Assembly: GCF_013248995.1 (NCBI RefSeq)
Contig: NZ_JABRPK010000002.1
Coordinates: forward strand, 682,001-746,000
Source of the DNA: Frigoribacterium sp. VKM Ac-2836
GTDB taxonomy: Bacteria > Actinomycetota > Actinomycetes > Actinomycetales > Microbacteriaceae
Length of the DNA stretch: 64,000 nucleotides
Direction of reading: 5' to 3'
Shown one piece after another: positions 26,930-34,152 of this stretch. The notes under the pieces are model-generated. The model did no database searches. It saw nothing but the letters and a program-made list of their open reading frames with translations, and had not been told where the DNA came from. Each line of letters opens with the position of its first letter. Position 1 is the stretch's first letter. The translations under genes were made by a program, and so were the position numbers.

Positions 26930-26983
26930 CCGCCGAATGGACAGGACACCGCGGAGTGCGGCGGCGTCCTGTCCACTCGGCGG
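26930..26983. terminator. Long inverted repeat between convergent genes
   Basis: 18-bp arms (26930-26947 and 26966-26983) with one mismatch, enclosing a smaller CCGC/GCGG stem. It can serve both the PfkB gene and the convergent oxidoreductase gene. Confidence 0.65.
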
Positions 26984-27008
26984 TGTGTCCGCGAGCCGTC
27001 GGCGGGGC

Positions 27009-28016
27009 TCAGCCGAGCGACTCGGCGACCGCCCGCGCCTTGGCCGAGAGGTACCAGTGCGACCGCGCGCCGGTCTCGACCGGCTGCATGCCCACGACGA
27101 CCTTGCCGCGCGAGTGCTGCTCGGCGAGGTCCTCGAACGCCTGGGCGATGTAGTCGAACGGGTAGAAGCCCGAGACGAGCACGCGGAGCTTGTTCTCGGC
27201 GATGAGCTTCGCGAGGGCCGACAGGATCATCGCGGGTTCGGTGTCGTCGCGTTCGGCGCCGATGAAGCGGATCTCGCGTTCGAGGCGGTCCTCGCTCGAG
27301 CTGAACCGCGCGGGCAGCACACCGAGGTCGGCGCTGAGCGCCGGGTTGTCACCGCCGAAGTTGTCGATGAACGCCGTCACGTGGCGATCGGTTCCGGCGG
27401 CCTTGTCGATGCGCTCGCGCAGGCCGTCGCCGTAGTCCACGGGCACGACACCGATCGAGCGCAGGTAGTCGTGGTTGCCCGGGCTGCAGGTGCCGATCAC
27501 CTTGGCGCCGAGCTGCAGGGCGAGCTGGCACTCGATGTGTCCCACGCCGCCCGCGGCGGCCGTGATGACCACGACGTCGTCGGGCCCGAGGTGCAGGCCG
27601 CGGACCGTGTCGTACGCCGTGGCCCCGGCGAGGTACAACCCCCCGGCGACCTCCCACGGGACGTGCTGCGGCTTCGGCACCACGGCGCTCGCCGGGACCG
27701 CGATGTAGGTGGCGTGCGCGCCACCACCGACCGCGTGGCCGATCACTTCGGCGCCGACCGAGAAGTTGCGCACGGCGGCGCCCCGCTTCTTGACGATGCC
27801 CGCGAAGCAGGACCCCTCGCGGGCCGGGAAGTCGAGCGGCAGCCGGTCGACGAAGTCGCCCTGCCGGATGAAGTTCTCGATGTGGTTGAGACCGGCACAG
27901 ATCACCTCGACGACGATCTCGTCGTCCGCGGGTGTCGGCAGCGGCTGCTCGACGAAGTGCAGTTGGGCGACGTCCCCGTACCCGTCGAACTCGATGGCCT
28001 TGCCCGGTCGTGCCAT
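27009..28016 (-). CDS. NADP-dependent quinone-oxidoreductase-like MDR protein
   Basis: 335 residues, zinc-free medium-chain dehydrogenase. N-terminal GroES-like half (AIEFDGYGDVAQLHFVEQPL, ICAGLNHIENFIRQG) and a Rossmann half with the cofactor loop VVITAAAGGVGHIECQLALQLGAKVIGT. No zinc-binding cysteines. Typical of NADPH:quinone reductases or enoyl reductases. ATG at 28016 with GGAGG 8 nt upstream. Physiological substrate unknown. Confidence 0.85.
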   Translation of the reverse strand: MARPGKAIEFDGYGDVAQLHFVEQPLPTPADDEIVVEVICAGLNHIENFIRQGDFVDRLPLDFPAREGSCFAGIVKKRGAAVRNFSVGAEVIGHAVGGGAHATYIAVPASAVVPKPQHVPWEVAGGLYLAGATAYDTVRGLHLGPDDVVVITAAAGGVGHIECQLALQLGAKVIGTCSPGNHDYLRSIGVVPVDYGDGLRERIDKAAGTDRHVTAFIDNFGGDNPALSADLGVLPARFSSSEDRLEREIRFIGAERDDTEPAMILSALAKLIAENKLRVLVSGFYPFDYIAQAFEDLAEQHSRGKVVVGMQPVETGARSHWYLSAKARAVAESLG

Positions 28017-28144
28017 GACGTACCTCCACTGCGGTCGTCGCGACGACGCCGATGCCGTCGCGAGGGTGACTGCATCTTGCGCCCCCCACGTCACGACCGA
28101 CCGCAGGGCTCGCTTCGAGTTGCCTGGACGTGCGGGACCGGGTC

Positions 28145-28155
28145 AGGAGGCGCGG
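28145..28155 (-). repeat. CCGCGCCTCCT motif after the metallopeptidase gene
   Basis: Minus-strand copy about 13 nt after the stop of the metallopeptidase gene. Confidence 0.55.
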
Positions 28156-28168
28156 GTCGGCCTCGCGG

Positions 28169-29071
28169 TCAGAGCTGGTCGGTGGGCACCGAGAACGTGT
28201 CGCAGGCCGTCGCGCCCTGGCTGCGTCCGGTCTCGAACCACTTCTGACGCTGCTCGGCCGAGCCGTGCGTCCAGGTGTCGGGGTCGACCTGGCCACCGCC
28301 CGCGGACTGGATGCGGTCGTCGCCCACGGCGGCCGCCGCGTCGAGCGCGTCGGCGACCTGCTGCTCGGTGACCGGTTCGAGGAACGTGGTGCCGTCGGCG
28401 TCGGCGATCGTCGACGCCGAACCGATCCACGCGCCGGCGTAGCAGTCGGCCTGCACCTCGAGCCGGATCGTGTCGGATCCCGGCCCGGTGTCGCTGCGGT
28501 CGGCGCGGTCGAAGGCGCCGGTCAGCTGCTGGACGTGGTGACCCCACTCGTGGCCCACGACGTACATCTGGGCGAGGGGGCCGCCGCTGGCCCCGAACTG
28601 AGACCGCAACTGCTCGAAGAAGTCGGTGTCGACGAAGAGGGCCTCGTCGGGCGGGCAGTAGAACGGCCCGGTGGCGCTCGTCGCCCCACCGCACCCGGTG
28701 TCTGTCGACCCGCTGAAGAGGAAGAAGTCAGGGGTGCGGTAGTCGGTGACGCCCAGGGCCGGGGCCTCGGTGCCCCAGTACGTGTCGAGCGACGTCGCGG
28801 CGCCCACCATGCGGCAGTCGATGCTCTCGTTGGCCTGGGCACCCGTCGTGCACTCGGACGAGAGGTCGCTGCCGTCGAGGGGCTGCGCGGCCCCCGAGCC
28901 CGTTCCTCCGCCGAGCAGCCCCGACACGTCGACCCCGGTGGCCTGGCTGATGAGGAAGACGGCGATCAGGCCGACGATGCCGATGCCGCCGCCGGCGACA
29001 CCCACCGTGCGGCCGCGGCCGCGTCGCTTGACCCTGCTGCCGTCGAGGCGCGCGTCGTCGTTGAAGGACAT
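28169..29071 (-). CDS. Membrane-anchored neutral zinc metallopeptidase (YpfJ-like)
   Basis: 300 residues. A short basic cytoplasmic N-terminus, then a Gly-rich TM segment (TVGVAGGGIGIVGLIAVFLI). The extracytoplasmic domain has the zinc motif YVVGHEWGHHVQQLTG (HExxH near residue 175) and the downstream LEVQADCYAGAWIG containing the third ligand Glu. Matches the 'putative neutral zinc metallopeptidase' family. Four conserved cysteines (SSECTTG, IDCRM, TGCGG, YCPPDE) suggest disulfides. Cleavage target unknown. A TACCGT -10 box precedes the ATG by 7 nt. Confidence 0.87.
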   Translation of the reverse strand: MSFNDDARLDGSRVKRRGRGRTVGVAGGGIGIVGLIAVFLISQATGVDVSGLLGGGTGSGAAQPLDGSDLSSECTTGAQANESIDCRMVGAATSLDTYWGTEAPALGVTDYRTPDFFLFSGSTDTGCGGATSATGPFYCPPDEALFVDTDFFEQLRSQFGASGGPLAQMYVVGHEWGHHVQQLTGAFDRADRSDTGPGSDTIRLEVQADCYAGAWIGSASTIADADGTTFLEPVTEQQVADALDAAAAVGDDRIQSAGGGQVDPDTWTHGSAEQRQKWFETGRSQGATACDTFSVPTDQL

Positions 29072-29078
29072 GTCGCCG

Positions 29079-29084
29079 ACGGTA
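29079..29084 (-). promoter_or_regulatory. -10 box TACCGT of a leaderless promoter
   Basis: On the minus strand TACCGT ends 7 nt before the metallopeptidase ATG. Confidence 0.48.
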
Positions 29085-29098
29085 GCGCAGGGCGGGCG

Positions 29099-29536
29099 TC
29101 AGTGCCCTTCGGCGGCTTCTTTCGCCTCGCGCTCTTTGCGGAGGACCTCGCGGCCGGCGTTGCGCTCTTTCACACGGAGCTCTTCTTCGCGGACGTCGGC
29201 GTGGATGCCACGCTCGGTGCGCAGCCAGTCGGGCATCTCGTCGAGCAGGGCGTGGATCTCGTCGGTGGTCATGACGTCGTCGACGCCGGCACGGGCGAGG
29301 CCGGAGGTCGAGATGCCGAGCTTCTGGGCGACGACGGGCCGCGGGTGCGGGCCGGTGCGACGCAGCTCCGACAGCCACTCGGGCGGGTTCGTGCTGAGCT
29401 CGGCGAAGGCCTCGCGCGTGACGGGGGCGGCCTGGAACTCGGCGGGTGTGGCCGGCAGGTACACGCCGAGCTTCTTGGCGGCCGTGAAGGGCTTGAGGGT
29501 CTGCGGCTGCTTGCCGGACGGCGCGTCGGAGGTCAT
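29099..29536 (-). CDS. DUF5997 family protein
   Basis: 145 residues, cytoplasmic, mostly helical and highly charged at the C-terminus (RVKERNAGREVLRKEREAKE). The body TLKPFTAAKKLGVYLPATPAEFQ and WLSELRRTGPHPRPVVAQKLGISTSGLARAG matches the actinobacterial DUF5997 family; the second segment looks like a helix-turn-helix-like unit (VAQKLGISTSGLARAG). Function unknown. It is divergent from the LysR-domain gene with only 33 bp between start codons, an arrangement I recall as common for this pair. Confidence 0.82.
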   Translation of the reverse strand: MTSDAPSGKQPQTLKPFTAAKKLGVYLPATPAEFQAAPVTREAFAELSTNPPEWLSELRRTGPHPRPVVAQKLGISTSGLARAGVDDVMTTDEIHALLDEMPDWLRTERGIHADVREEELRVKERNAGREVLRKEREAKEAAEGH

Positions 29537-29569
29537 CTGCCCAGGGTACCGGCCCGATACCCTCGAGCC
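29537..29569. promoter_or_regulatory. Back-to-back leaderless promoters
   Basis: Within 33 bp there are two mirror-image -10 boxes: AGGGTA (29543-29548, TACCCT on the minus strand) 6 nt from the DUF5997 ATG, and TACCCT (29558-29563) 6 nt from the LysR-domain ATG, separated by 9 bp. Their polymerase footprints must overlap, so the two genes cannot fire together. Confidence 0.65.
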
Positions 29570-30295
29570 ATGACGACCGAGCCGACCCGCGCCCCCTTCC
29601 GTATCGGGGTCGTGCCCGGCGTGACCCTGTCGAAGTGGTCGAGGCTCTGGGAGGAACGACGCCCCGAGACCCCGCTGGCCTTCGTGCCGCTCGCCGACGC
29701 CGACGCGGTGCCCGCTCTCGACGACGACCGGGGCGACGGCCGGGTCGACATGGTCCTGGCCCGCCTGCCGATCGAGGTCAGGGGTTTGTCGGTCATCCGG
29801 CTCTACGACGAGCGGGCCGTCGTCGTCGTGCCGAAGGACCACGCCGTCGCCTCTGCCGGCGCCGAGGACGAGGTGGACGCGGTCGTGTTCGCCGACGAAC
29901 ACCGGAACGACCTCGACCCGTCGCTCTCGACGGCCGACGCCGTCGCGGTCGTCGCGACCGGTGCGGGCGTCGCGGTCATGCCGCAGTCCCTCGCCCGCTT
30001 GCACGCCCGGAAAGAAGTCACCTACCGCTACGTCGCCGACCTGCCACCGACCACGATCGCGCTCGTCTGGCCCGAGGGCGAGCTCACCGACGACCTCGAC
30101 GACTTCATCGGCGTCGTCCGGGGCCGCACGGCCCACAGCTCACGATCGAGGAGGCGCGACGAACCCGAGCAGGCGGCCACCGGCCGCAAGGGGGCGGCCC
30201 CCGACCCGCGCGGCGCCAAGCCCCAGCGCACGCCCCCGAAGGGCCGGGGACCGCAGCGCGGCACGGGCCGCAGCCGACCGCGCCGCGGGCGCTGA
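29570..30295 (+). CDS. Solo LysR-type substrate-binding domain with basic tail
   Basis: 241 residues. Residues 1-185 form a periplasmic-binding-like LysR effector domain (FRIGVVPGVTLSKWSRLWEE, MVLARLPIEVRGLSVIRLYD, AVVVVPKDHAVA, VATGAGVAVMPQSLARLH). No helix-turn-helix precedes it: the ATG lies 6 nt after a -10 box, so a DNA-binding domain is truly absent. The last ~45 residues are strongly basic and disordered (GRKGAAPDPRGAKPQRTPPK and a Arg-rich end), suggesting nucleic-acid contact. It is paired with the divergent DUF5997 gene; the partner could supply DNA binding (inference). Confidence 0.8.
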   Translation: MTTEPTRAPFRIGVVPGVTLSKWSRLWEERRPETPLAFVPLADADAVPALDDDRGDGRVDMVLARLPIEVRGLSVIRLYDERAVVVVPKDHAVASAGAEDEVDAVVFADEHRNDLDPSLSTADAVAVVATGAGVAVMPQSLARLHARKEVTYRYVADLPPTTIALVWPEGELTDDLDDFIGVVRGRTAHSSRSRRRDEPEQAATGRKGAAPDPRGAKPQRTPPKGRGPQRGTGRSRPRRGR

Positions 30296-30349
30296 TCCCT
30301 CTCGCGCCGACCGGTCTGACAAGCTGAGCGGGTGACGAAGGAGACCCGC

Positions 30350-31114
30350 ATGTCGAAGAAGATCTGTCTGCTCACCGGCGCCGGCCGCGTGAACTCGATC
30401 GCGAACGGAATCGCCCACGAGCTCGCCGCCGACGGGTGGGACCTCGCCCTCACCACCTGGGACGGTTACGACGCCTCGATGCCCTGGGGTCTGAAGGCCG
30501 TCGACGTGGGGTCGCTCGTCGCCGACCTCGAGGCCGCGGGCGCGCGCGTGGTCGTGTACCCGGCGGATCTGGCGGACCCGGGGACTCCCGCGCGCCTCCT
30601 CGGAGCGGTAAACGACGACCTCGGACCGGCGACGGCGCTCGTGCTCTCGCACTCCCACAGCGTCGACTCGTCGATCCTCGACACCACGCTCGAGAGCTGG
30701 GACGCTCACTACGCCGTCAACGTGCGGGCGGCGTGGCTCGCGATCAAGGCGTTCGCCGAGCAGCTCCCCCCGGTCGACCGGCTCGACGACGGGGCCCGCG
30801 TCGTCGCCCTCACCAGCGACCACGTCGTGCACAACCTGCCGTACGGGTCGAGCAAGGGCGCCCTGGACCGGCTCGTCATCGCGGCGGCGCGCGAGCTCGG
30901 GCACCTGGGTGTCTCGTCGAACGCCCTGAACCCCGGCCCGATCGACACGGGGTGGATGGACGACGAGATCCGGGCCAGCGGCACCGAGCGGCAACCGACC
31001 GGCCGGCTCGGCGAGCCGATCGACATCGCCCGCGTCGTGCGGTTCCTGCTGTCGCGTGAGGGGCGCTGGATCTCGGGGCAGCTGATCAAGGCCGACGGCG
31101 GCTTCTCGGTCTGA
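30350..31114 (+). CDS. Short-chain dehydrogenase/reductase
   Basis: 254 residues. The cofactor loop is atypical (CLLTGAGRVNSIANGIAHEL, closer to the TGxxxxxSIG pattern of divergent or FabI/FabL-type SDRs). Catalytic residues are Ser in VVALTSDHVVHN and Tyr/Lys in LPYGSSKGALDRLV, and the C-terminal NPGPIDTGWMDDEI and ISGQLIKADGGFS are standard. Substrate unknown. The ATG at 30350 has AAGGAGA 8 nt upstream, better than the GTG at 30332. Confidence 0.82.
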   Translation: MSKKICLLTGAGRVNSIANGIAHELAADGWDLALTTWDGYDASMPWGLKAVDVGSLVADLEAAGARVVVYPADLADPGTPARLLGAVNDDLGPATALVLSHSHSVDSSILDTTLESWDAHYAVNVRAAWLAIKAFAEQLPPVDRLDDGARVVALTSDHVVHNLPYGSSKGALDRLVIAAARELGHLGVSSNALNPGPIDTGWMDDEIRASGTERQPTGRLGEPIDIARVVRFLLSREGRWISGQLIKADGGFSV

Positions 31115-31154
31115 GCACGACCGCCGTGCGGTGGTGCCGCGGGCGTCGACTGGC

Positions 31155-31160
31155 TAACCT
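31155..31160 (+). promoter_or_regulatory. -10 box TAACCT of a leaderless promoter
   Basis: TAACCT ends 6 nt before the ATG at 31167. Confidence 0.5.
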
Positions 31161-31166
31161 CCGGTC

Positions 31167-31481
31167 ATGACCGAACCCGTGACCTTCCGCACCGTGATCG
31201 CCGAGGCACGGACGAACGCGACGGGCATCGTCGTCCCGCCCGAGGTCGTGGACGCCTTGGCATCGGGCAAGAAGCCTGCGGTTCTCGTCACGGTCGAGGG
31301 GTACACGTACCGCGGCACGGTCGCGAGCATGGGTGGGCGGTACCTCGTCCCGGCCCGCGCTTCCTACGAGGCCCTGTCGTACAGCCGGCAACGCGCGCTG
31401 GTCGAGCCGATCGGGGCGGCGAAGACGCCCGAGACACGTGCCCGACGGCTCGCCGCCGTGCTCGCCTCCCTCACCGGCTGA
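31167..31481 (+). CDS. Shortened DUF1905 / YdeI (OmdA)-like protein
   Basis: 104 residues. The N-terminal half (FRTVIAEARTNATGIVVPPE, VTVEGYTYRGTVASMGGRYL) is a DUF1905 barrel. It passes straight into the C-terminal YdeI/OmdA motif (YEALSYSRQRALVEPIGAAK then TPETRARRLAAVLASL). Usual family members are about 150 residues with a ~45-residue linker between these parts, so an in-frame internal loss is likely. The frame remains open and has a good leaderless promoter, so it may still be made. Family members are implicated in envelope stress/bacteriocin protection; function here is unknown. Confidence 0.65.
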   Translation: MTEPVTFRTVIAEARTNATGIVVPPEVVDALASGKKPAVLVTVEGYTYRGTVASMGGRYLVPARASYEALSYSRQRALVEPIGAAKTPETRARRLAAVLASLTG

Positions 31482-31600
31482 GCGAGCGGGCCCTGTACCC
31501 CTCGACGCTGGGTGAGGCGTCGGCGCGGGCGGCGTAGCGTCCACGCCACCACCGCGCGGCACGGACGCCGACGGACGGATCGACACACCAAGGAGGCGCG

Positions 31601-31810
31601 ATGTCGTTCAGCAAGGGAGACCACGTCACCTGGAACACCCCCCAGGGCGAGACCCACGGCACGGTTGTGGAGAAACGCGTGAAGGAGTTCCAGCTCGACG
31701 GGCAGAAGTTCAAGGCCTCGGAGGACGAGCCCTACTTCGTCGTCGAGAGCGACAAGAGCGGGGCGAAAGCCGCCCACAAGGGGTCGTCACTGAGCCCGAA
31801 GAAGAAGTAG
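31601..31810 (+). CDS. DUF2945 (Tudor-like, HVA1) small protein
   Basis: 69 residues. SFSKGDHVTWNTPQGETHGTV and the following beta strands, with KASEDEPYFVVESDKSG and a basic tail HKGSSLSPKKK, match the hypervirulence-associated Tudor-domain family (DUF2945). Biochemical role unknown, often linked to stress. The ATG at 31601 is preceded by AAGGAGGCGCG, one of the few places where the window's recurrent motif really serves as a ribosome binding site. An acidic small protein follows 49 nt downstream. Confidence 0.8.
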   Translation: MSFSKGDHVTWNTPQGETHGTVVEKRVKEFQLDGQKFKASEDEPYFVVESDKSGAKAAHKGSSLSPKKK

Positions 31811-31859
31811 CAGCAGCCGCACCCCACCCACCACCGCCCCACCCCACGAGGAGAAGACC

Positions 31860-32096
31860 ATGGCCGACCTGAACGACGTGCGCTGGAACGACGAGGCCCG
31901 CGACAAGATCTTGACCGACGCCGACAAGGTGCTGCGCGACGCCGTCCGTGACGCCGCTGCCGCCCACTCGGGAGAGTCGTGGGAGGAGTCTTTCAAGGCG
32001 ATCAACGACGCCGTCAAGGACCGCTTCATCGACTACGAGCCCGGTCCGGACGTCCGCAAGTACGCCGAAGCGATCGAGCGCGGCGACTTCAGCTGA
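31860..32096 (+). CDS. Small acidic protein, unknown
   Basis: 78 residues, rich in Asp, Glu and Ala, predicted mostly helical (MADLNDVRWNDEARDKILTD, VRDAAAAHSGESWEESFKAI). No known motif recognised. It follows the DUF2945 gene in the same direction, with GAGGAGAAG about 6 nt before the ATG, so both may respond to the same signal. Its 3' end overlaps the convergent MFS gene by 8 nt. Confidence 0.62.
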   Translation: MADLNDVRWNDEARDKILTDADKVLRDAVRDAAAAHSGESWEESFKAINDAVKDRFIDYEPGPDVRKYAEAIERGDFS

Positions 32097-33336
32097 GACG
32101 TGCCCCCTGGCCGGCGTCGACCCGTCGCACCCGTGAGCTGAGCGCCACGGCCACCGCGACGGCGACCACGAGGCCGGCCAGGGCGGCGAGGGTCGCCGGG
32201 GTGCCGATCAGTTCGGTGAGCGGCCCGACGACGACCTCGCCGACCGGCACGCCGGCCAGCGAGGCCAGAGTCAGACACGAGAAGACGCGACCCAGGTAGA
32301 CCCCCGGCACCTGCCGCTGCACGACGACGTCCAGCGGCACCGTGAAGACCTCGAGTCCGACGCTCGCCGCGAAGAGGCCGAGGCTGATCCAGAAGAACCA
32401 GTGCAGCGGGTCGAACACCACCGGGTCGGTGCCGTAGGCGAACGACAACAGCACGAGCGGCAGGGCGAGCGCGGTCGCTCCGAGGCAGGCGGCCCAGAGG
32501 CGGAGTCGTCCTCGGAGCGCGCCGGCCCAGAAGGCGCCGACGATCAGACCGAGGGTCTGCACGGCACCCGCGAAGCCCCAGAGCAGACGACCGAACGACT
32601 GGTCCGCCACGAGCGGTCCGACCACCTGCACCCCGCCGGCGAAGGCGAACTGGAACGTGAACGCCAGGGCGGCGGTCGCGACGAGCCACCGGGTGCGCCA
32701 GACGAAGCCGAGCCCGCTGCCGAGGTCGCTGAGCACCGACGTCCCTCCCGAGGCACGGGCCCCGTCGCGGGGCAATCCGACGAACACCACGGCAGCGATC
32801 GCGAAGACGGCCGCCCCGACGGCCAGGGCCGGCCCGGAACCCGCAGTCGCCACCACGGCACCGCCCACGGCCGTGCCGATCACCAGCCCGACGTTCATGC
32901 CGACCCGGCTGAGCACCGTCGCGTCCCGCAGCAGGTCGTCGGGCACGGTCTCGCGCAGCAGGGCGCTCGTCGCGGGTCCGAAGAAGGCGGCTGCGGCACC
33001 GTTCACGACACCGACCGCCGCGAGGGTGGGCAAGGTCTCGGTCTGCGTCAGCATCAGAGCAGCCGCCACGACGAGCGACGCCGCCGACAGCCACGACGAG
33101 GCGATCGCGACCGTGCGCTTCGAGAAGCGGTCCGCCAGGGCCCCGCCCACGAGGACCAGGGCGATGTTGGGCACCGACCGGGCGACGACGACGAGCCCGA
33201 GGTCGACGGCGTCGGCACCCAGGTCGATGGCCGCGAAGACGATGGCCAGAGGCGCGAAGCCGTTGCCCACCCACGAGAACAGGCGCCCGACCCAGAGGGC
33301 CCGGAAGGCAGGCGTTCTCAGCAGCGACCACGGCAC
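32089..33336 (-). CDS. MFS transporter (12 TM, MdtH/enterobactin-exporter-like)
   Basis: 415 residues with about 12 hydrophobic helices. The N-terminal LLRTPAFRALWVGRLFSWVGNGFAPLAI and the motif-A loop GGALADRFSKRTVAIAS are typical of MFS_3-type exporters. The region VPLDVVVQRQVPGVYLGRVFS repeats the motif in the second half. Substrate unknown. GTG start at 33336 with a TAGAGT -10 box 6 nt before it. It is divergent from a TetR gene, which may regulate it. Confidence 0.83.
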   Translation of the reverse strand: MPWSLLRTPAFRALWVGRLFSWVGNGFAPLAIVFAAIDLGADAVDLGLVVVARSVPNIALVLVGGALADRFSKRTVAIASSWLSAASLVVAAALMLTQTETLPTLAAVGVVNGAAAAFFGPATSALLRETVPDDLLRDATVLSRVGMNVGLVIGTAVGGAVVATAGSGPALAVGAAVFAIAAVVFVGLPRDGARASGGTSVLSDLGSGLGFVWRTRWLVATAALAFTFQFAFAGGVQVVGPLVADQSFGRLLWGFAGAVQTLGLIVGAFWAGALRGRLRLWAACLGATALALPLVLLSFAYGTDPVVFDPLHWFFWISLGLFAASVGLEVFTVPLDVVVQRQVPGVYLGRVFSCLTLASLAGVPVGEVVVGPLTELIGTPATLAALAGLVVAVAVAVALSSRVRRVDAGQGARLS

Positions 33337-33342
33337 CGCTGA

Positions 33343-33348
33343 ACTCTA
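33343..33348 (-). promoter_or_regulatory. -10 box TAGAGT of a leaderless MFS promoter
   Basis: On the minus strand TAGAGT ends 6 nt before the GTG start of the MFS gene; the divergent tetR -10 box is 62 bp away. Confidence 0.48.
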
Positions 33349-33410
33349 TGCCGACGCACCGGGTCCGGACCCCTCGTCCTGAGTCGTCGTCATCCCGGTC
33401 GGCGACGACC

Positions 33411-33416
33411 TAGGCT
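33411..33416 (+). promoter_or_regulatory. -10 box TAGGCT of a leaderless tetR promoter
   Basis: TAGGCT ends 7 nt before the TetR ATG. Confidence 0.5.
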
Positions 33417-33423
33417 GACCCCG

Positions 33424-34116
33424 ATGGACGCCCCCGAGCCCGACACGACCCGCGCCGACGTCACCGACGTCACGCCGGTCGGCACGGTGCGCGAGCCCGG
33501 ACGGTACCGCAAGGGCATCGCCAAGCGCGAGGCGATCCTCGACGCGGCCCTGCCGGTGTTCGGCACGGTCGGGTTCCACGGTGCCACCCTGCGCGAGATC
33601 GCCCGGCGATGCGGTGTCTCGCACCAGTCGCTCATGCACTACTTCCCGACGAAGGACGAGCTGCTGATGGCCGTGCTGCGCCGCCGCGACGAGCGGCTGC
33701 GACGGCACTTCGACGACGACGGAGGCATGCGGGTCGACGAGCTGGTCGCGCTCGCCGAGTACAACGTCGACGTGCCGGTGGTCATCTCGCTGTTCATCAC
33801 GGCCTCGGCCGAGGCCACCTCACCCGACCACCCGGCGCATGACTACTACGCCGACTACTACGAGCGCATCGTCTCGTCGACCTCCGCCTACCTCGGACTC
33901 GCCCAGGCTCGCGGGTGGTTGCGCGACGGGTACACCGCCGAATCGGCCGCCCGTGTCGTGCTCGCCGTGCAGGACGGCCTCCAGCTGCAGTGGTTGTACG
34001 AACGCGACGCCGTCGACGTCCCGGCCCTGATGCGCCTCGTGATCGAAAGCGTCCTCACGGTGCCGACGGGCGAACTCGACGCCGCCGTGCGCGAGGCGGC
34101 CGGGCACGCGGGCTGA
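33424..34116 (+). CDS. TetR-family regulator
   Basis: 230 residues. The N-terminal helix-turn-helix occupies residues ~35-80: GIAKREAILDAALPVFGTVG, FHGATLREIARRCGVSHQSL and MHYFPTKDELLMAVL. The C-terminal helical ligand/dimer domain (AEYNVDVPVVISLFITASAE, YYADYYERIV) is of unknown specificity. A ~28-residue acidic N-terminal extension precedes the domain. It lies between the divergent exporter gene (32089-33336) and the convergent sugar-type MFS gene; by position the divergent exporter is the likelier target. Confidence 0.86.
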   Translation: MDAPEPDTTRADVTDVTPVGTVREPGRYRKGIAKREAILDAALPVFGTVGFHGATLREIARRCGVSHQSLMHYFPTKDELLMAVLRRRDERLRRHFDDDGGMRVDELVALAEYNVDVPVVISLFITASAEATSPDHPAHDYYADYYERIVSSTSAYLGLAQARGWLRDGYTAESAARVVLAVQDGLQLQWLYERDAVDVPALMRLVIESVLTVPTGELDAAVREAAGHAG

Positions 34117-34127
34117 CCGCGCCTCCT
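34117..34127 (+). repeat. CCGCGCCTCCT motif directly after the tetR stop
   Basis: The motif begins at the base following TGA (34114-34116). Confidence 0.62.
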
Positions 34128-34152
34128 GTCGTGCCTCGGGTGCCGGGCCGTG

